DNA from: an uncultured Myxococcales bacterium
Lineage (GTDB): Bacteria; Myxococcota_A; Polyangia; Nannocystales; Nannocystaceae
Assembly: GCA_902826865.1 (NCBI GenBank)
Contig: CADEGN010000026.1
Coordinates: forward strand, 1 to 45,302
Direction of reading: 5' to 3'
Length of the DNA stretch: 45,302 nt
The notes below the pieces were generated by a model, which made no database searches, was not told the DNA's origin, and saw nothing but the letters and a program-made list of their open reading frames with translations. Position 1 is the stretch's first letter; each line of letters starts with the position of its first letter. Positions 1-8,469 of the stretch are shown one piece after another. The translations under genes were made by a program, and so were the position numbers.

Positions 1-771
1 GACGGTGACAAGGTATTGGATGCCGCCGAGCACCGCCAAGGCCAGTGGGTCAACCTCGACAAGAAAGACGAGCGAGACTGCCGCAACGAGGCCGAGGACG
101 TCGATCAGTTCGAAGACGAGGATGGCTGCCCCGACCCCGACAACGACCAAGATGGCATCTTGGACGGGCCCGATCAGTGCGACAACGATCCCGAGGATGT
201 CGACAACTTCGAGGACGACGACGGCTGCCCCGACGCCGACAACGACAAGGACAAGATCTGCGACCCTTGGGTGGCGGAGAAGGACCTTGCCGCCAAGTAC
301 GCCGAGCAGTGCAAGAGCAAGGACCAGTGTCCTGACAAGCCCGAGGACTACGACGGCGACAAGGACGACGATGGTTGCCCCGATCTGAAGGCCGAGTTTG
401 ACGGTTGCTCGGTCAAGATCAAAGAGAAGGTGTTCTTCAAGTTCAATAAGTGGGACATCGATCCACGCAGCTTCTCCCTGCTCGACGATGTTGCCACCGT
501 GATCAACTCGGTGCCCGAGGAGCTCCGGTTCCGTGTTGAGGGGCATACCGATAGCAAAGGCGCGGACAGGTACAACAAGAAGTTGTCGCAGAGCCGCGCC
601 AACAGCGTCGCCGTGTACCTCACAAGCAAGGGGGTCAAGACCGGTCGCCTGGAGCCAGTCGGATTCGGCGAGGAGCGCCCCATCGATAGCAACCGCACAA
701 ACGACGGCCGTGCACGCAACCGTCGCGTCGAGTTCAATGTCTCTAACGCCGACTGCAAGCGCACCCCGTGA
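1..771 (+). CDS. OmpA-family protein with thrombospondin type 3 repeats (5' partial)
   Basis: The reading frame is open from base 1, so the true start lies upstream. The N-terminal two thirds of the visible part is a run of Asp-rich, Cys-punctuated repeats (DxDxDG, 'EDxDNFEDDDGCPD' style), typical of calcium-binding thrombospondin type 3 repeats. The last ~110 residues form an OmpA C-terminal domain: 'VFFKFNKWDID', 'VEGHTDSKG', 'LSQSRANSVAVYL' and 'NRRVEF' are the family's peptidoglycan-binding landmarks. It probably anchors an outer-membrane protein to peptidoglycan. The stop is only about 40 bases before the preferred start of the following barrel gene, so the two look cotranscribed. Myxobacteria carry many paralogues of this architecture, and the individual role is unknown. 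Confidence 0.9.
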   Translation, partial: DGDKVLDAAEHRQGQWVNLDKKDERDCRNEAEDVDQFEDEDGCPDPDNDQDGILDGPDQCDNDPEDVDNFEDDDGCPDADNDKDKICDPWVAEKDLAAKYAEQCKSKDQCPDKPEDYDGDKDDDGCPDLKAEFDGCSVKIKEKVFFKFNKWDIDPRSFSLLDDVATVINSVPEELRFRVEGHTDSKGADRYNKKLSQSRANSVAVYLTSKGVKTGRLEPVGFGEERPIDSNRTNDGRARNRRVEFNVSNADCKRTP

Positions 772-809
772 CGCTTCCGGCGCACCCGTATCGACCAGAG
801 GCCCTGCCG

Positions 810-2663
810 ATGCCGCGTCCTATTCCCACCGCCCCCTCGCGGGTGACCCTCGCACGGCTGATCGCCGTTGCAGCCCTGGCCGCCGGCCTAGCCTCCGGCA
901 CGGTTGAGGCCGCGGGTCCGCGCGACGAGGTACGCAGCGCGTTTACCTCCGCGAAGAACCAATTCAACGACCTCGATCTCGACGCGGCGATGGCCACCTT
1001 GGACGGCGCGGTCGCTCGGGCCGCGGGGGCGGGTCTCGCCAACGATCCCAGCCTCGCCCCCGTCCACGCGCTGCGCGGCGGCATCATCTTCTCCAACTCC
1101 GGCAATCGGGCCCAAGCACTGGCCGCGTTCAAGCAGGCGGTGCAGGCCGATTACAACGTGACGCTCCCGATCGAGCTGCGCTCGCCGGAGCTACAGAAAC
1201 TGCTCGAGGAGGCTCGGCGGTCGGTTCAGCGCCCGGGCAACGATCCGATCGTGCATACCCCGCCCGCGTTCGCCAACGGGGCCGACCTGGAGTTCGTGGC
1301 GCAGGCCAACGTGCAGCTCCCGGACAATGCGCAGATGGTGCTGTATTGGCGTGCAGCTGGCTCGAGCGGGGAATTCAACGGCGAGTTGATGGACTTGTTC
1401 GGCAACGTCGGCAGCTTCAACTTGTCCGCCGCACGTCACGCCAACAACTCGATCGAGTACTTCTTCTACGCCTTTGATGCCAACAACAAACAGCTCGTCA
1501 ATCGTGGCGACAAAGAGCGACCGCTCAAGGTATCGCCGACCGGCGAAACTGTCGGCGGCGGTGGTGGTACGTCGCCCAAGGGACCCGGCGGCGAAGAGGA
1601 CGAGAAGCCGCCGGGGGACACTGGCCGCAAGAAGCCCCACACCGGCAAGACGAAGATGCCCCGTGTGTTCCTGAACTTCGGGGTGGGGACTGGCGCGGGG
1701 ATCGCCCGCGGTTCGGCGGAGTTGACCTATCAGCAGTTCACACCGGGTGCAGGCAGTACGACCTACAACGCGCGCGAGCAGGCGTGCGCGATCGAGCGTT
1801 GGTATGCAGGCAACGGTCGAATCGCCGGCGATCAACTCCAGTTTCAGCAGAACATCACCGACGTCACCGCGATCCCGGGGGTCCTGCCGCTCGGGACGAC
1901 GGTGCAATCGCTGAGCGCCGCGTACGACCCGGGCTATTGCGGCCAGCACCATCCGGTGACCACCGGTTTCGCCAGTGCACCCCTGCACATTGCGCCCGAA
2001 GTCGGCGTGCGGGTGGCGAGGAACTTCGTCATCGCGGCATACGCCCGGCTGCAGGTCGTGTCCGGCAGCAAGGTGTTCACCGAGGATCCGGTCGCGAAAC
2101 CCAACGAGTCGTTCGCCCTCGACGTGCGCTCAGGCAACCCATCCGGGTTCCGGCGCAAGCCGCCATTTTCTTGGGGCGTCGGGGTGAAGTTCAAGTACTT
2201 CTTCTTGCCGGAGGACCGGAAGTTCCGTCTGTTCGCCGGCGGGTTCGCTGGTTACGGGTCCGCCCGCCTGCGCGTGAACATGGGGTTCTCCAACGACCGC
2301 AACGGCAACAGCGTACCCGACGCGATCGAGAGCCCGTTTTCAGGGCCGATCAACCCGGCCAACAACAAGATCGACGTGGCCAACTGCGTAGCCGTGTGGC
2401 CGTACAACGGCTCCTGCCAACTCGGAACCGCCGGCGAGACGGATCAGAACCTCGCGCGCTCGGTCGCGCTCAACACCAAGGCCACCGACACGCGGATCGA
2501 CACCGTCAAGATCGGCCCCGGCTTCGTGGGGGCGTTGTTCGGATTCCACTATCAGATCATCAAGCACTTCGGGCTCTACGGCGAGATCGACATCGGCGCG
2601 TGGTTTCCGAGCACCACGAGCGCGCTTTTCGATCTCACCATCGGTCCGTCGGTGACGTTCTGA
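810..2663 (+). CDS. Outer-membrane beta-barrel protein with N-terminal TPR-like region
   Basis: Start chosen at ATG 810, which gives a clean signal peptide (basic start, 'LIAVAALAAGLASG' core). An upstream GTG at 768 overlaps the previous stop (GTGA) and would add 14 residues. After the signal comes a helical TPR-like stretch (about 30-130), then an Ig-like beta region (about 140-240), a Gly/Lys/Pro-rich linker, and a C-terminal region of alternating aromatic strands ('FLNFGVGTGAG', 'GVGVKFKYFFLPEDR', 'KHFGLYGEIDIGAWF') ending in Phe, as outer-membrane barrels do. The likely role is an envelope protein working with the OmpA/TSP3 protein upstream. The exact family is not recognised. Confidence 0.8.
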   Translation: MPRPIPTAPSRVTLARLIAVAALAAGLASGTVEAAGPRDEVRSAFTSAKNQFNDLDLDAAMATLDGAVARAAGAGLANDPSLAPVHALRGGIIFSNSGNRAQALAAFKQAVQADYNVTLPIELRSPELQKLLEEARRSVQRPGNDPIVHTPPAFANGADLEFVAQANVQLPDNAQMVLYWRAAGSSGEFNGELMDLFGNVGSFNLSAARHANNSIEYFFYAFDANNKQLVNRGDKERPLKVSPTGETVGGGGGTSPKGPGGEEDEKPPGDTGRKKPHTGKTKMPRVFLNFGVGTGAGIARGSAELTYQQFTPGAGSTTYNAREQACAIERWYAGNGRIAGDQLQFQQNITDVTAIPGVLPLGTTVQSLSAAYDPGYCGQHHPVTTGFASAPLHIAPEVGVRVARNFVIAAYARLQVVSGSKVFTEDPVAKPNESFALDVRSGNPSGFRRKPPFSWGVGVKFKYFFLPEDRKFRLFAGGFAGYGSARLRVNMGFSNDRNGNSVPDAIESPFSGPINPANNKIDVANCVAVWPYNGSCQLGTAGETDQNLARSVALNTKATDTRIDTVKIGPGFVGALFGFHYQIIKHFGLYGEIDIGAWFPSTTSALFDLTIGPSVTF

Positions 2664-2760
2664 GTTGCGGATGACCGCGCAGCGTTCACCCGCGACAAAG
2701 GCAAACAGCGCAGCGATGTAGGGAAGGGAGGCTCCGGCGGGGCTGTGCCCGAACGGAGGA

Positions 2761-2779
2761 AAGGGACGGGCCGTCCCTT
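2761..2779 (+). terminator. Hairpin downstream of the barrel gene, possible terminator
   Basis: AAGGGACGG and CCGTCCCTT are perfect reverse complements around a single base, about 100 bases after the stop at 2663. No T-run follows, so intrinsic termination is only a suggestion. The rest of the 2664-3037 gap shows no convincing gene. Confidence 0.35.
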
Positions 2780-3037
2780 CTCACTGCTTGGTAGGCTGTT
2801 CCCCGGGCCCGCGCGCCGAGCTATCGATGGGGCCTCCGCTCGCGTTTCGCACCGCGGCGTGGACCCGCGGCGGCTGCGCAATCTCTCGGCGTCGGGGCCA
2901 ACCGGCTCTTGGGGCGAGATTGCCAGCACCTTGCGGACCGACGAGCGGGAGCGCGCTGCCGCCGAAGTGCGACCCGTCACAACTCACGTCGGGCGGCTTG
3001 CGCGGAGCACTGCGATCTATCCACGATCAATGCACCC

Positions 3038-4132
3038 GTGCTGATCTCGACCTCAACCTTGGGCGTGTGGGTGATTGCTGTGCTCGCGCCCGAACCTCGC
3101 GCGGTGAGTTGGCCAGACGACGCCGCCGCGTCGATCGCCGCCCCGGTGAACGCAGTCCGCGAGCAGTGCGACGGATCGCGTGCCGCCGTGGAGGTTAAGG
3201 GCGCGAGCTGTACGCGCTGGAAGATCGAGTGGAAGCAGGGCGGCAAGATCTGGGGGGTCACCTCGGCCAACAGCTCCGAGGAGCTCATTGCGGCGCGCGA
3301 GCGAATGCTCGGACTCATCCGCAACTATGCCCGCCTGTTCGACGTCGCAGTCGATGCGCGCTGGGAGGGCGCCGGTGCTCCGGTTTGCGATGCCTGCGAC
3401 GATGCTCCCCCTGCGCCTGTGCCCGATGCCTCCGGCGCCCCCTCGGCGGGGAACCGCGATCCGTTTCCGGCCTTGCTCGGCAGCGCCCGCGCCGAGCTGA
3501 GAAACTTCGAAGTTGCCGCCTTGCAGACCCACGCTCCGCGCCTGCGTGATGCCGCTCGGCTGGCCCACGAATCGTCCACTGCACCGGCGGCGCGGACCTA
3601 CGCAAAAGCTCTCGCGGCCGCGGTGGCCAGCGTCCCGCAGTTGCAGCTCGCACTCGACAACGCTGCGGTCTATCGCACGGTGGTGAGTGTTGGTCGCGTG
3701 CGCACGGGTGTCGCCAAGGCGCACAAGGCACTCGACGTCGCGAGCGACGCGCTTGAGAAGGTGCTCGCCCGCGCATCGTCCAAGCTCCATGCGGGTGTGT
3801 TCACCGCCGACGGCGTCGCAGCGCCGGGCTCGCCACAGTTGATCGTGAAGTTCGAGGGCGCGAAGGTCACCGCAACGTTCGTCCAAGGCGAGGTCAAGAC
3901 CGAGTGGTTCAGCGGCGGAGTTGGCCTCGACGGCGTGATCGCGGGAACCTCACTCGTTGCCCCGGAGGGCGCGGCACTGACCTGCTCGAGCTACAGTGTT
4001 AGCTGCGGCTATGTTCCGGTCCCCGCTCAACTTCGCTTTCAGGAGCGCAGCGGGCAGCCGGGGAGCAAGCAGGTCGTGGAGCTGTGGTTCAAGCAGACGA
4101 ACTGGGTTCACTCCCAGGCGTTTTCGCGCTAG
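3038..4132 (+). CDS. Secreted hypothetical protein
   Basis: Start placed at GTG 3038, giving a short hydrophobic leader ('LISTSTLGVWVIAVLA'). The frame stays open upstream to 2909, but that part is Arg/Cys-rich and does not look coding. The mature protein has an N-terminal region with paired Cys, a long Ala-rich helical middle (about residues 150-260), and a beta-rich C-terminal region ('VKFEGAKVTATFVQGEV', two Cys in 'LTCSSYSVSCGYVPV'). No family is recognised. It sits between the OmpA/barrel pair and a run of lipoprotein genes, so an envelope location is likely. The start is uncertain. Confidence 0.65.
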   Translation: MLISTSTLGVWVIAVLAPEPRAVSWPDDAAASIAAPVNAVREQCDGSRAAVEVKGASCTRWKIEWKQGGKIWGVTSANSSEELIAARERMLGLIRNYARLFDVAVDARWEGAGAPVCDACDDAPPAPVPDASGAPSAGNRDPFPALLGSARAELRNFEVAALQTHAPRLRDAARLAHESSTAPAARTYAKALAAAVASVPQLQLALDNAAVYRTVVSVGRVRTGVAKAHKALDVASDALEKVLARASSKLHAGVFTADGVAAPGSPQLIVKFEGAKVTATFVQGEVKTEWFSGGVGLDGVIAGTSLVAPEGAALTCSSYSVSCGYVPVPAQLRFQERSGQPGSKQVVELWFKQTNWVHSQAFSR

Positions 4133-4247
4133 CACGCGATCGACCCCCGGATCGCGTGTCGGTGGACGCGCATGAATCTGTGCCAAAAGTCACCGAGAGG
4201 TGCTGCGACACGATCGGAACCCCCGCGTCCTGGAATCGGAGACGCCC

Positions 4248-5069
4248 GTGCATCGCTGGATTGCTCTTGTCCCCGCCGCTGGTTGTTTTTCTGCGCCCCC
4301 CGACGTTGGGACGAACGCCGACGAAGCTAGCGGCAGCAGCACCAACACCACCGCCACCGCCACGGGCGACGCCGAGGGTGAGTCGGATCCGACGGGATCC
4401 CCGTCGACGACTGCGGAGCCGACAGCGTCGGGCAGTGACGCCGGCGACGGGGGCACGACCCTTGCGACCGCGGGCGACGGTAGCGCGACCACGAATGAGA
4501 CGGGCTGCTCTGACTGCGCGGCTTACGGCGAGGCGTGCGAGCAACACGAGGACTGCGAAAGCGGGATGTGTTTCGACCCGCCGCACGAGGAGGCGGACGT
4601 CTGCACGGTCGCGTGCGAGCCTGCCGAAGGCGGATGTTCTGCCGTCGGTCTCACCGCCTTCTGCCTTCGTGTGACGCTCGATGGGTATGGCTGCTTCGAA
4701 GGGTTGATGGATACGGGCCGAGACAGCGAAGATGGATCGGTGTTTCCCGGCGGCCCTACTCGTCATGGCACGATCGACGACGGTGACGATGTTGATGCGA
4801 TCTACTTTCGGATGGACGAGCCGGGTTTCCACACGTTGTACGTCGAGCCGTCGTCTCATTCGCTCGACGTCGAAGTGACGCTCTTTTGGGAGGGCGAGTT
4901 CGTGTACTCAAACAACCTCAATGATCCGGGGGTGGTCGAAATCTCCCCGATAAACGTCGACGGCAAGCCGGGGTTGTTCCCGGATTACGGGCTCGCCCTC
5001 ATCTCTGGCGCGGCAGATTCCCAGGGTGGGTACGGAGTGTGGTTGGCCGAAGGGCCGCCGCCGCAATGA
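4248..5069 (+). CDS. Lipoprotein with Cys-rich and PPC-like beta domain
   Basis: Start at GTG 4248 gives 'MHRWIALVPAAGC', a short signal with a lipobox (AAGC). A Ser/Thr/Gly/Asp-rich linker of ~70 residues follows, as in many Nannocystaceae lipoproteins. A Cys-rich module ('CSDCAAYGEACEQHEDC...') comes next. The C-terminal half ('DGDDVDAIYFRMDEPG', 'FHTLYVEPSSHSLDVEVTLF') looks like a bacterial pre-peptidase C-terminal (PPC) beta sandwich. It is probably a surface lipoprotein; the ligand is unknown. Upstream in-frame codons back to 4200 would spoil the signal peptide. Confidence 0.75.
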   Translation: MHRWIALVPAAGCFSAPPDVGTNADEASGSSTNTTATATGDAEGESDPTGSPSTTAEPTASGSDAGDGGTTLATAGDGSATTNETGCSDCAAYGEACEQHEDCESGMCFDPPHEEADVCTVACEPAEGGCSAVGLTAFCLRVTLDGYGCFEGLMDTGRDSEDGSVFPGGPTRHGTIDDGDDVDAIYFRMDEPGFHTLYVEPSSHSLDVEVTLFWEGEFVYSNNLNDPGVVEISPINVDGKPGLFPDYGLALISGAADSQGGYGVWLAEGPPPQ

Positions 5070-5425
5070 CGATGCGCGTGCCCGCGTCGGGCGTCGGGCT
5101 GGTTCCGGGTGGAAAGGCGAAGCGCACGCTAGGACCATGCCGGAAAGCCGCGCGCGGCGGATGATCGCGAGCAGCCGGCGGTCTTCGTCATTGGGCGCAC
5201 CGCCGACGAGCAACTCCGCCGAGCCCGAGATAGCCAACCGTCAGACTGCGGATCTCGTGGGCGGTCGACCCGGCCAATTCGTCGAACGCTGCATACCCGT
5301 CCAACTCGATAGAGCCCCTCCACCTCCACCGCCCGCGATTGCCGGGCCCGGCGATGCATCCAGGAGTCGCTGGCGTGGACTACCCGGACACGTTGGTGGG
5401 GCACTCGCCACGGAGGAGATCACAG
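5070..5425 (+). other. Gap without a recognised gene
   Basis: About 350 bases between two lipoprotein genes. Short open frames exist on both strands, but their Arg/Ser-rich composition looks like shadow coding. A promoter for the next gene is expected here; I could not identify one convincingly. Confidence 0.4.
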
Positions 5426-5833
5426 ATGACGAATATCACGCGGAGCAGCATCGCCGTGCGCATCGCCTTGCTCGCAACGGCCCTTGGCGCTTGCTCCGAA
5501 CCCGACTCGGGAGAGTCGCCGTCGATCCAGTCGTTCACGCTCGATGACTCGATGGTCGCTGTCGGGCAGCAAGTGACGCTGACGGGGACGGTCACTTTCC
5601 GCGACGAAGGCGGTGACGTCGAGTCGTTCGACATCGAAGTGCGGCCGCCGAGCGGGGCCGCGCTGACGACGTCGGTCGACCTCCAGGGCGGCGAGGGGAT
5701 GGAGAATGGCACCGCACAGCTCCTGCTCGCCGTGGTTCCCGCCGTGGCGGGAGAGTATGTCGTGGTCGCGACCGCCATCGATGCCGAGGGCAACGCGTCC
5801 GAGCCCGCGCAGACCATGTTCACCGCGCAGTAG
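5426..5833 (+). CDS. Small Ig-like lipoprotein
   Basis: Start at ATG 5426, chosen because a strong ribosome site (GGAGGAG) lies just upstream; in-frame codons back to 5339 lack one. The signal peptide has a hydrophobic core and lipobox ('LATALGAC'). The ~110-residue mature part is a single beta-sandwich-like unit ('MVAVGQQVTLTGTVTF', 'FDIEVRPPSG', 'AGEYVVVATAIDAEGN') resembling bacterial Ig-like or PKD domains. It is likely an outer-membrane lipoprotein of unknown partner. Confidence 0.8.
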   Translation: MTNITRSSIAVRIALLATALGACSEPDSGESPSIQSFTLDDSMVAVGQQVTLTGTVTFRDEGGDVESFDIEVRPPSGAALTTSVDLQGGEGMENGTAQLLLAVVPAVAGEYVVVATAIDAEGNASEPAQTMFTAQ

Positions 5834-6005
5834 CGCCATCGCGGTCACGCCGAGCTTTGATCACGAGCGAACCCCGCACGTCGATCCCCCAGCCCGAGTG
5901 GTCGCACACGCCCGAAAAAGTCGAGCGTGAACACATACCCTGGAACCGTGGCATGGGTCGTCCGTGTCACGAGCCTGTGCCAATCCGGGGGCGAGCAGGA
6001 CGGGC

Positions 6006-6293
6006 ATGTCGCGCAAGGTCGCTTTGGTCGGGGCATTCGTATGTGCAGCCGCGTGCACCGGTGGCAAAAGCGGTGGGATCGGCGGCCCGTGGGACGACGA
6101 CGTCGGCTGGACATGGGAGGAGCCCGAGCTCGCCGACGCAACCGCGGCGTGGGAGGGCTACGACGAAACCAACGACAGCGACGCTCCTGCGAGCCGGTGC
6201 GCCCGGTGTCTTCGCAAGGAGATCGAGGCCTGGACGATCCGCCGCCCCGGCGACCGCGCGATCGTCGTGGTCTTCGCCTTGACTCCGCCGTGA
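6006..6293 (+). CDS. Small lipoprotein, acidic with paired Cys
   Basis: Start at ATG 6006 gives 'MSRKVALVGAFVCAAAC', a typical lipoprotein signal. The mature ~75 residues are Gly/Trp/Asp/Glu-rich ('GPWDDDVGWTWEEPEL') with a CARC pair near the C-terminus and end in a short hydrophobic strand ('RAIVVVFALTPP'). No family recognised. It lies in the lipoprotein run and has the same strand as its neighbours. Confidence 0.6.
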   Translation: MSRKVALVGAFVCAAACTGGKSGGIGGPWDDDVGWTWEEPELADATAAWEGYDETNDSDAPASRCARCLRKEIEAWTIRRPGDRAIVVVFALTPP

Positions 6294-6369
6294 GCTTCAC
6301 TCGTTGAGCGCACGCACCTCGGCCGCCTCTCGCAGGTACAAGTCTCAACCCCCGGCGTGCACTCGCAGC

Positions 6370-6876
6370 ATGCGCGACCGTCGACTGTCCGTCGCCCTCG
6401 CCCTGGCAGGGTGCGTCGTGGGGCTCGCCTGTTCGAAGGCCGTCACCGCCGGTGGATCCACGAGAGACGGTGCTCGGGTATATCGAATCGATGCCGCCGA
6501 TGGCCATCATCGTTCCGGCCTTCGTAGAGCGCCGTTCGTACACGCTCGGCGGTGACGTGTACATGCTCGACGGAGGCTCGCTTGGCGAGGGGTTGCTCGC
6601 CTACTTCATCACGGTCCCGATCCGCGCTCCGGTCCCGCTGCGACGAGGCACGAGCTGCCGCGTTGCCGCGGGAAGGAGGTCGTCGAGCGCCGCGACGGCC
6701 GCGAGGTCGCGACCTGCAGCGAAGCGAGTCGGCGCTGGATCTACGTGGTCCACTCGAGCGAGCGCGGCGACATCCTGTGCAGCGCGAAGTGGACCACGAG
6801 CGGACCGCTCGTAGAGTCGCGCAAGCAGGACGCCGCCGCGGTGGAAGCCGCCTGCTTCACGTTGCGGTTTCTCTGA
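6370..6876 (+). pseudogene. Lipoprotein gene broken by two compensating frameshifts
   Basis: Three good coding segments lie in two frames. The first (from ATG 6370) encodes a signal with lipobox ('MRDRRLSVALALAGCVVGL'). Around 6450-6460 coding sense moves to the +2 frame ('VLGYIESMPPMAIIVPAF', 'LGGDVYMLDGGSLGEGLL'). Around 6640-6660 it returns to the first frame ('CSEASRRWIYVVHSSERGD') and ends at TGA 6876. The first frame alone stops at 6555. The shifts cancel, which suggests one gene with an insertion and a deletion, either real or from sequencing. Family not recognised. A decayed IS3 end abuts its 3' side. Confidence 0.6.
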
Positions 6877-6899
6877 GCAGCGTGTCCGGATCTCGAGGT

Positions 6900-7034
6900 C
6901 CTTCCTTGGCCACCGACTTCGTCCCCGCCTGCATCATCCGAACTGCGTCGGCGTTGAACTCCGGCGTGAACCGGTTGCGAATCCTTCTCGCCGCTTGGAC
7001 TCCCCGCGACATTGTCTCTCCCCCCGGGTGTCCA
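6900..7034 (-). mobile_element. Remnant of an IS3-family element (left end plus start of orfA)
   Basis: Read on the minus strand, an outer end starting TGGACACCC (7034 inward) is followed by ATG 7012 and 'RIRNRFTPEFNADAVRMMQA', the characteristic N-terminus of IS3-family OrfA (helix-turn-helix subunit). Homology fades after about 40 residues, so no transposase remains. A diverged copy of the same end lies at 39961-40080 on the plus strand. Confidence 0.7.
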
Positions 7035-7248
7035 AAAGAGCGGGGGCAAGCTCACTCATTGCGCCCGTCGTTGACAGCCCAGCCGCGCTCCATCATATTG
7101 CCGCCCTTCGAGGGTACTCCCTTGCTCCGCGTCTTCCTGTAGCGACTCCGAACACGTTTCGCCGATCTGCACCTTCCACGGTGCGTGGGTCGGCGTGGTG
7201 CTCGAGGTGTTCGTTTGCCCGCGCCGCTGCGCGGGCCAGGGGGCCGGC

Positions 7249-8448
7249 ATGTCTTTCCATCGTCACCATCGTCGGTGTCTCGACACCGCAGTCAGTCACA
7301 TCCATCGCGACCTGCGGCACTGCGGGGGGAATCGCACGGCCTTCTCCGGGCTCGTCGCGGTCGTGTCCGCACGCTCGAACCTCATGTCCACGCCGATGAC
7401 CGGCGATGGGCGCTTCGTTCAGCTCGAAGCGCTGCGCAACCTCGCGGCGTTCCACCGCGCGTTCATCGGCGATCCGTGCACGTGGCCGGGCGCGCAGGGG
7501 CATCCGCTCGTCGTTGTCGACTCGCTCGCGCGACACGTGCTCGGGCGCTACCCGACGTCACGATTTCTTGCGTCCGTGTGGTTCGGCGAGGACACCGCGC
7601 CGCTCCGTCAGCAGCGGCATTGGTTCATCGCGCACGCGCGGGGCAAGCCGTTCCGCGATCTGCAGCTGCCGCTGCTGATGACGCGGAAGATGGAGCACGT
7701 CCTGCTGCACGGACCGCATCACCTCGACGTGACGGCGTCACTGCGGCGCGCCGAGGTCCTCGGCCTCGGCGGCAGCCCCGAGCTCGCCACCGCGATACTC
7801 GCGACGCAGCTCGGGCGTTCGTTCGCCCGTGAAGAGCTGTGGCGGCCGATCCTCGAGCTCATGTGTCGCCACGAGGCCCAGCTCGATCTCGTCGACTTGC
7901 CGCCGCTCGTCGAGTACGTCGCGTCGCATGATGCGACCGTCGAGATCCACACGCCGCATGGCGTCGAGCGCCGACCGCTGCGCGACCGCACGAGCATGGG
8001 CGGTGTGACGCTGCCGACGCTCGTCGCCGAGGCGAAGCGATGGCACCGTAGCCCCGCGCGGCGGCCCGATCACCGACGCTTGTTCTGGACGCCATCGAAG
8101 TGGCGCGGCTTCACGTTCGAGGTCGACGTCGGCTGCCTCCCGCCGCGGACGATCCGCTGGGAGATCGTCGAGATCGTCGACAGCTACTCGCTCGTCGAGG
8201 AGGGCTACGCGATGCGCAACTGCGTCGCGACGTATGCTCACAAGTGCAAGCGCGGCGCGGCGACGATCTGGTCGCTGCGCCGGCACGGCGAGGGTGACCA
8301 GCCGCGATCGCTGCTCACGATCGAGGTCGATCCGCGACGCGGTGCGGTCGTGCAGGTGAAGGGTCCGCGCAATCGGGCAGGCACGCCGCGCGCCCTCGAG
8401 CTACTGCGCGCGTGGGCGACGCGCGAGCAGCTCGAGCTCCGGACGTAG
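7249..8448 (+). CDS. PcfJ-like domain protein
   Basis: About 399 aa from ATG 7249 (preceded by a G-rich stretch); ATG 7384 is an alternative, but 'DLRHCGGNRTAFSGLV' upstream of it looks like a real part of the protein. The C-terminal third carries the PcfJ-like signature: 'WEIVEIVDSYSLVEEGYAMR', then 'NCVATYAHKCKRGAATIWSL' and a following strand 'SLLTIEVD'. The N-terminal part is helical ('VDSLARHVLGRYPTSRFLAS'). PcfJ-like proteins occur on conjugative plasmids, phages and chromosomes; their biochemical role is not established. Its upstream region holds an IS remnant. Confidence 0.75.
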   Translation: MSFHRHHRRCLDTAVSHIHRDLRHCGGNRTAFSGLVAVVSARSNLMSTPMTGDGRFVQLEALRNLAAFHRAFIGDPCTWPGAQGHPLVVVDSLARHVLGRYPTSRFLASVWFGEDTAPLRQQRHWFIAHARGKPFRDLQLPLLMTRKMEHVLLHGPHHLDVTASLRRAEVLGLGGSPELATAILATQLGRSFAREELWRPILELMCRHEAQLDLVDLPPLVEYVASHDATVEIHTPHGVERRPLRDRTSMGGVTLPTLVAEAKRWHRSPARRPDHRRLFWTPSKWRGFTFEVDVGCLPPRTIRWEIVEIVDSYSLVEEGYAMRNCVATYAHKCKRGAATIWSLRRHGEGDQPRSLLTIEVDPRRGAVVQVKGPRNRAGTPRALELLRAWATREQLELRT

Positions 8449-8469
8449 CCGTGAGGCTGGCAAAGCTCG

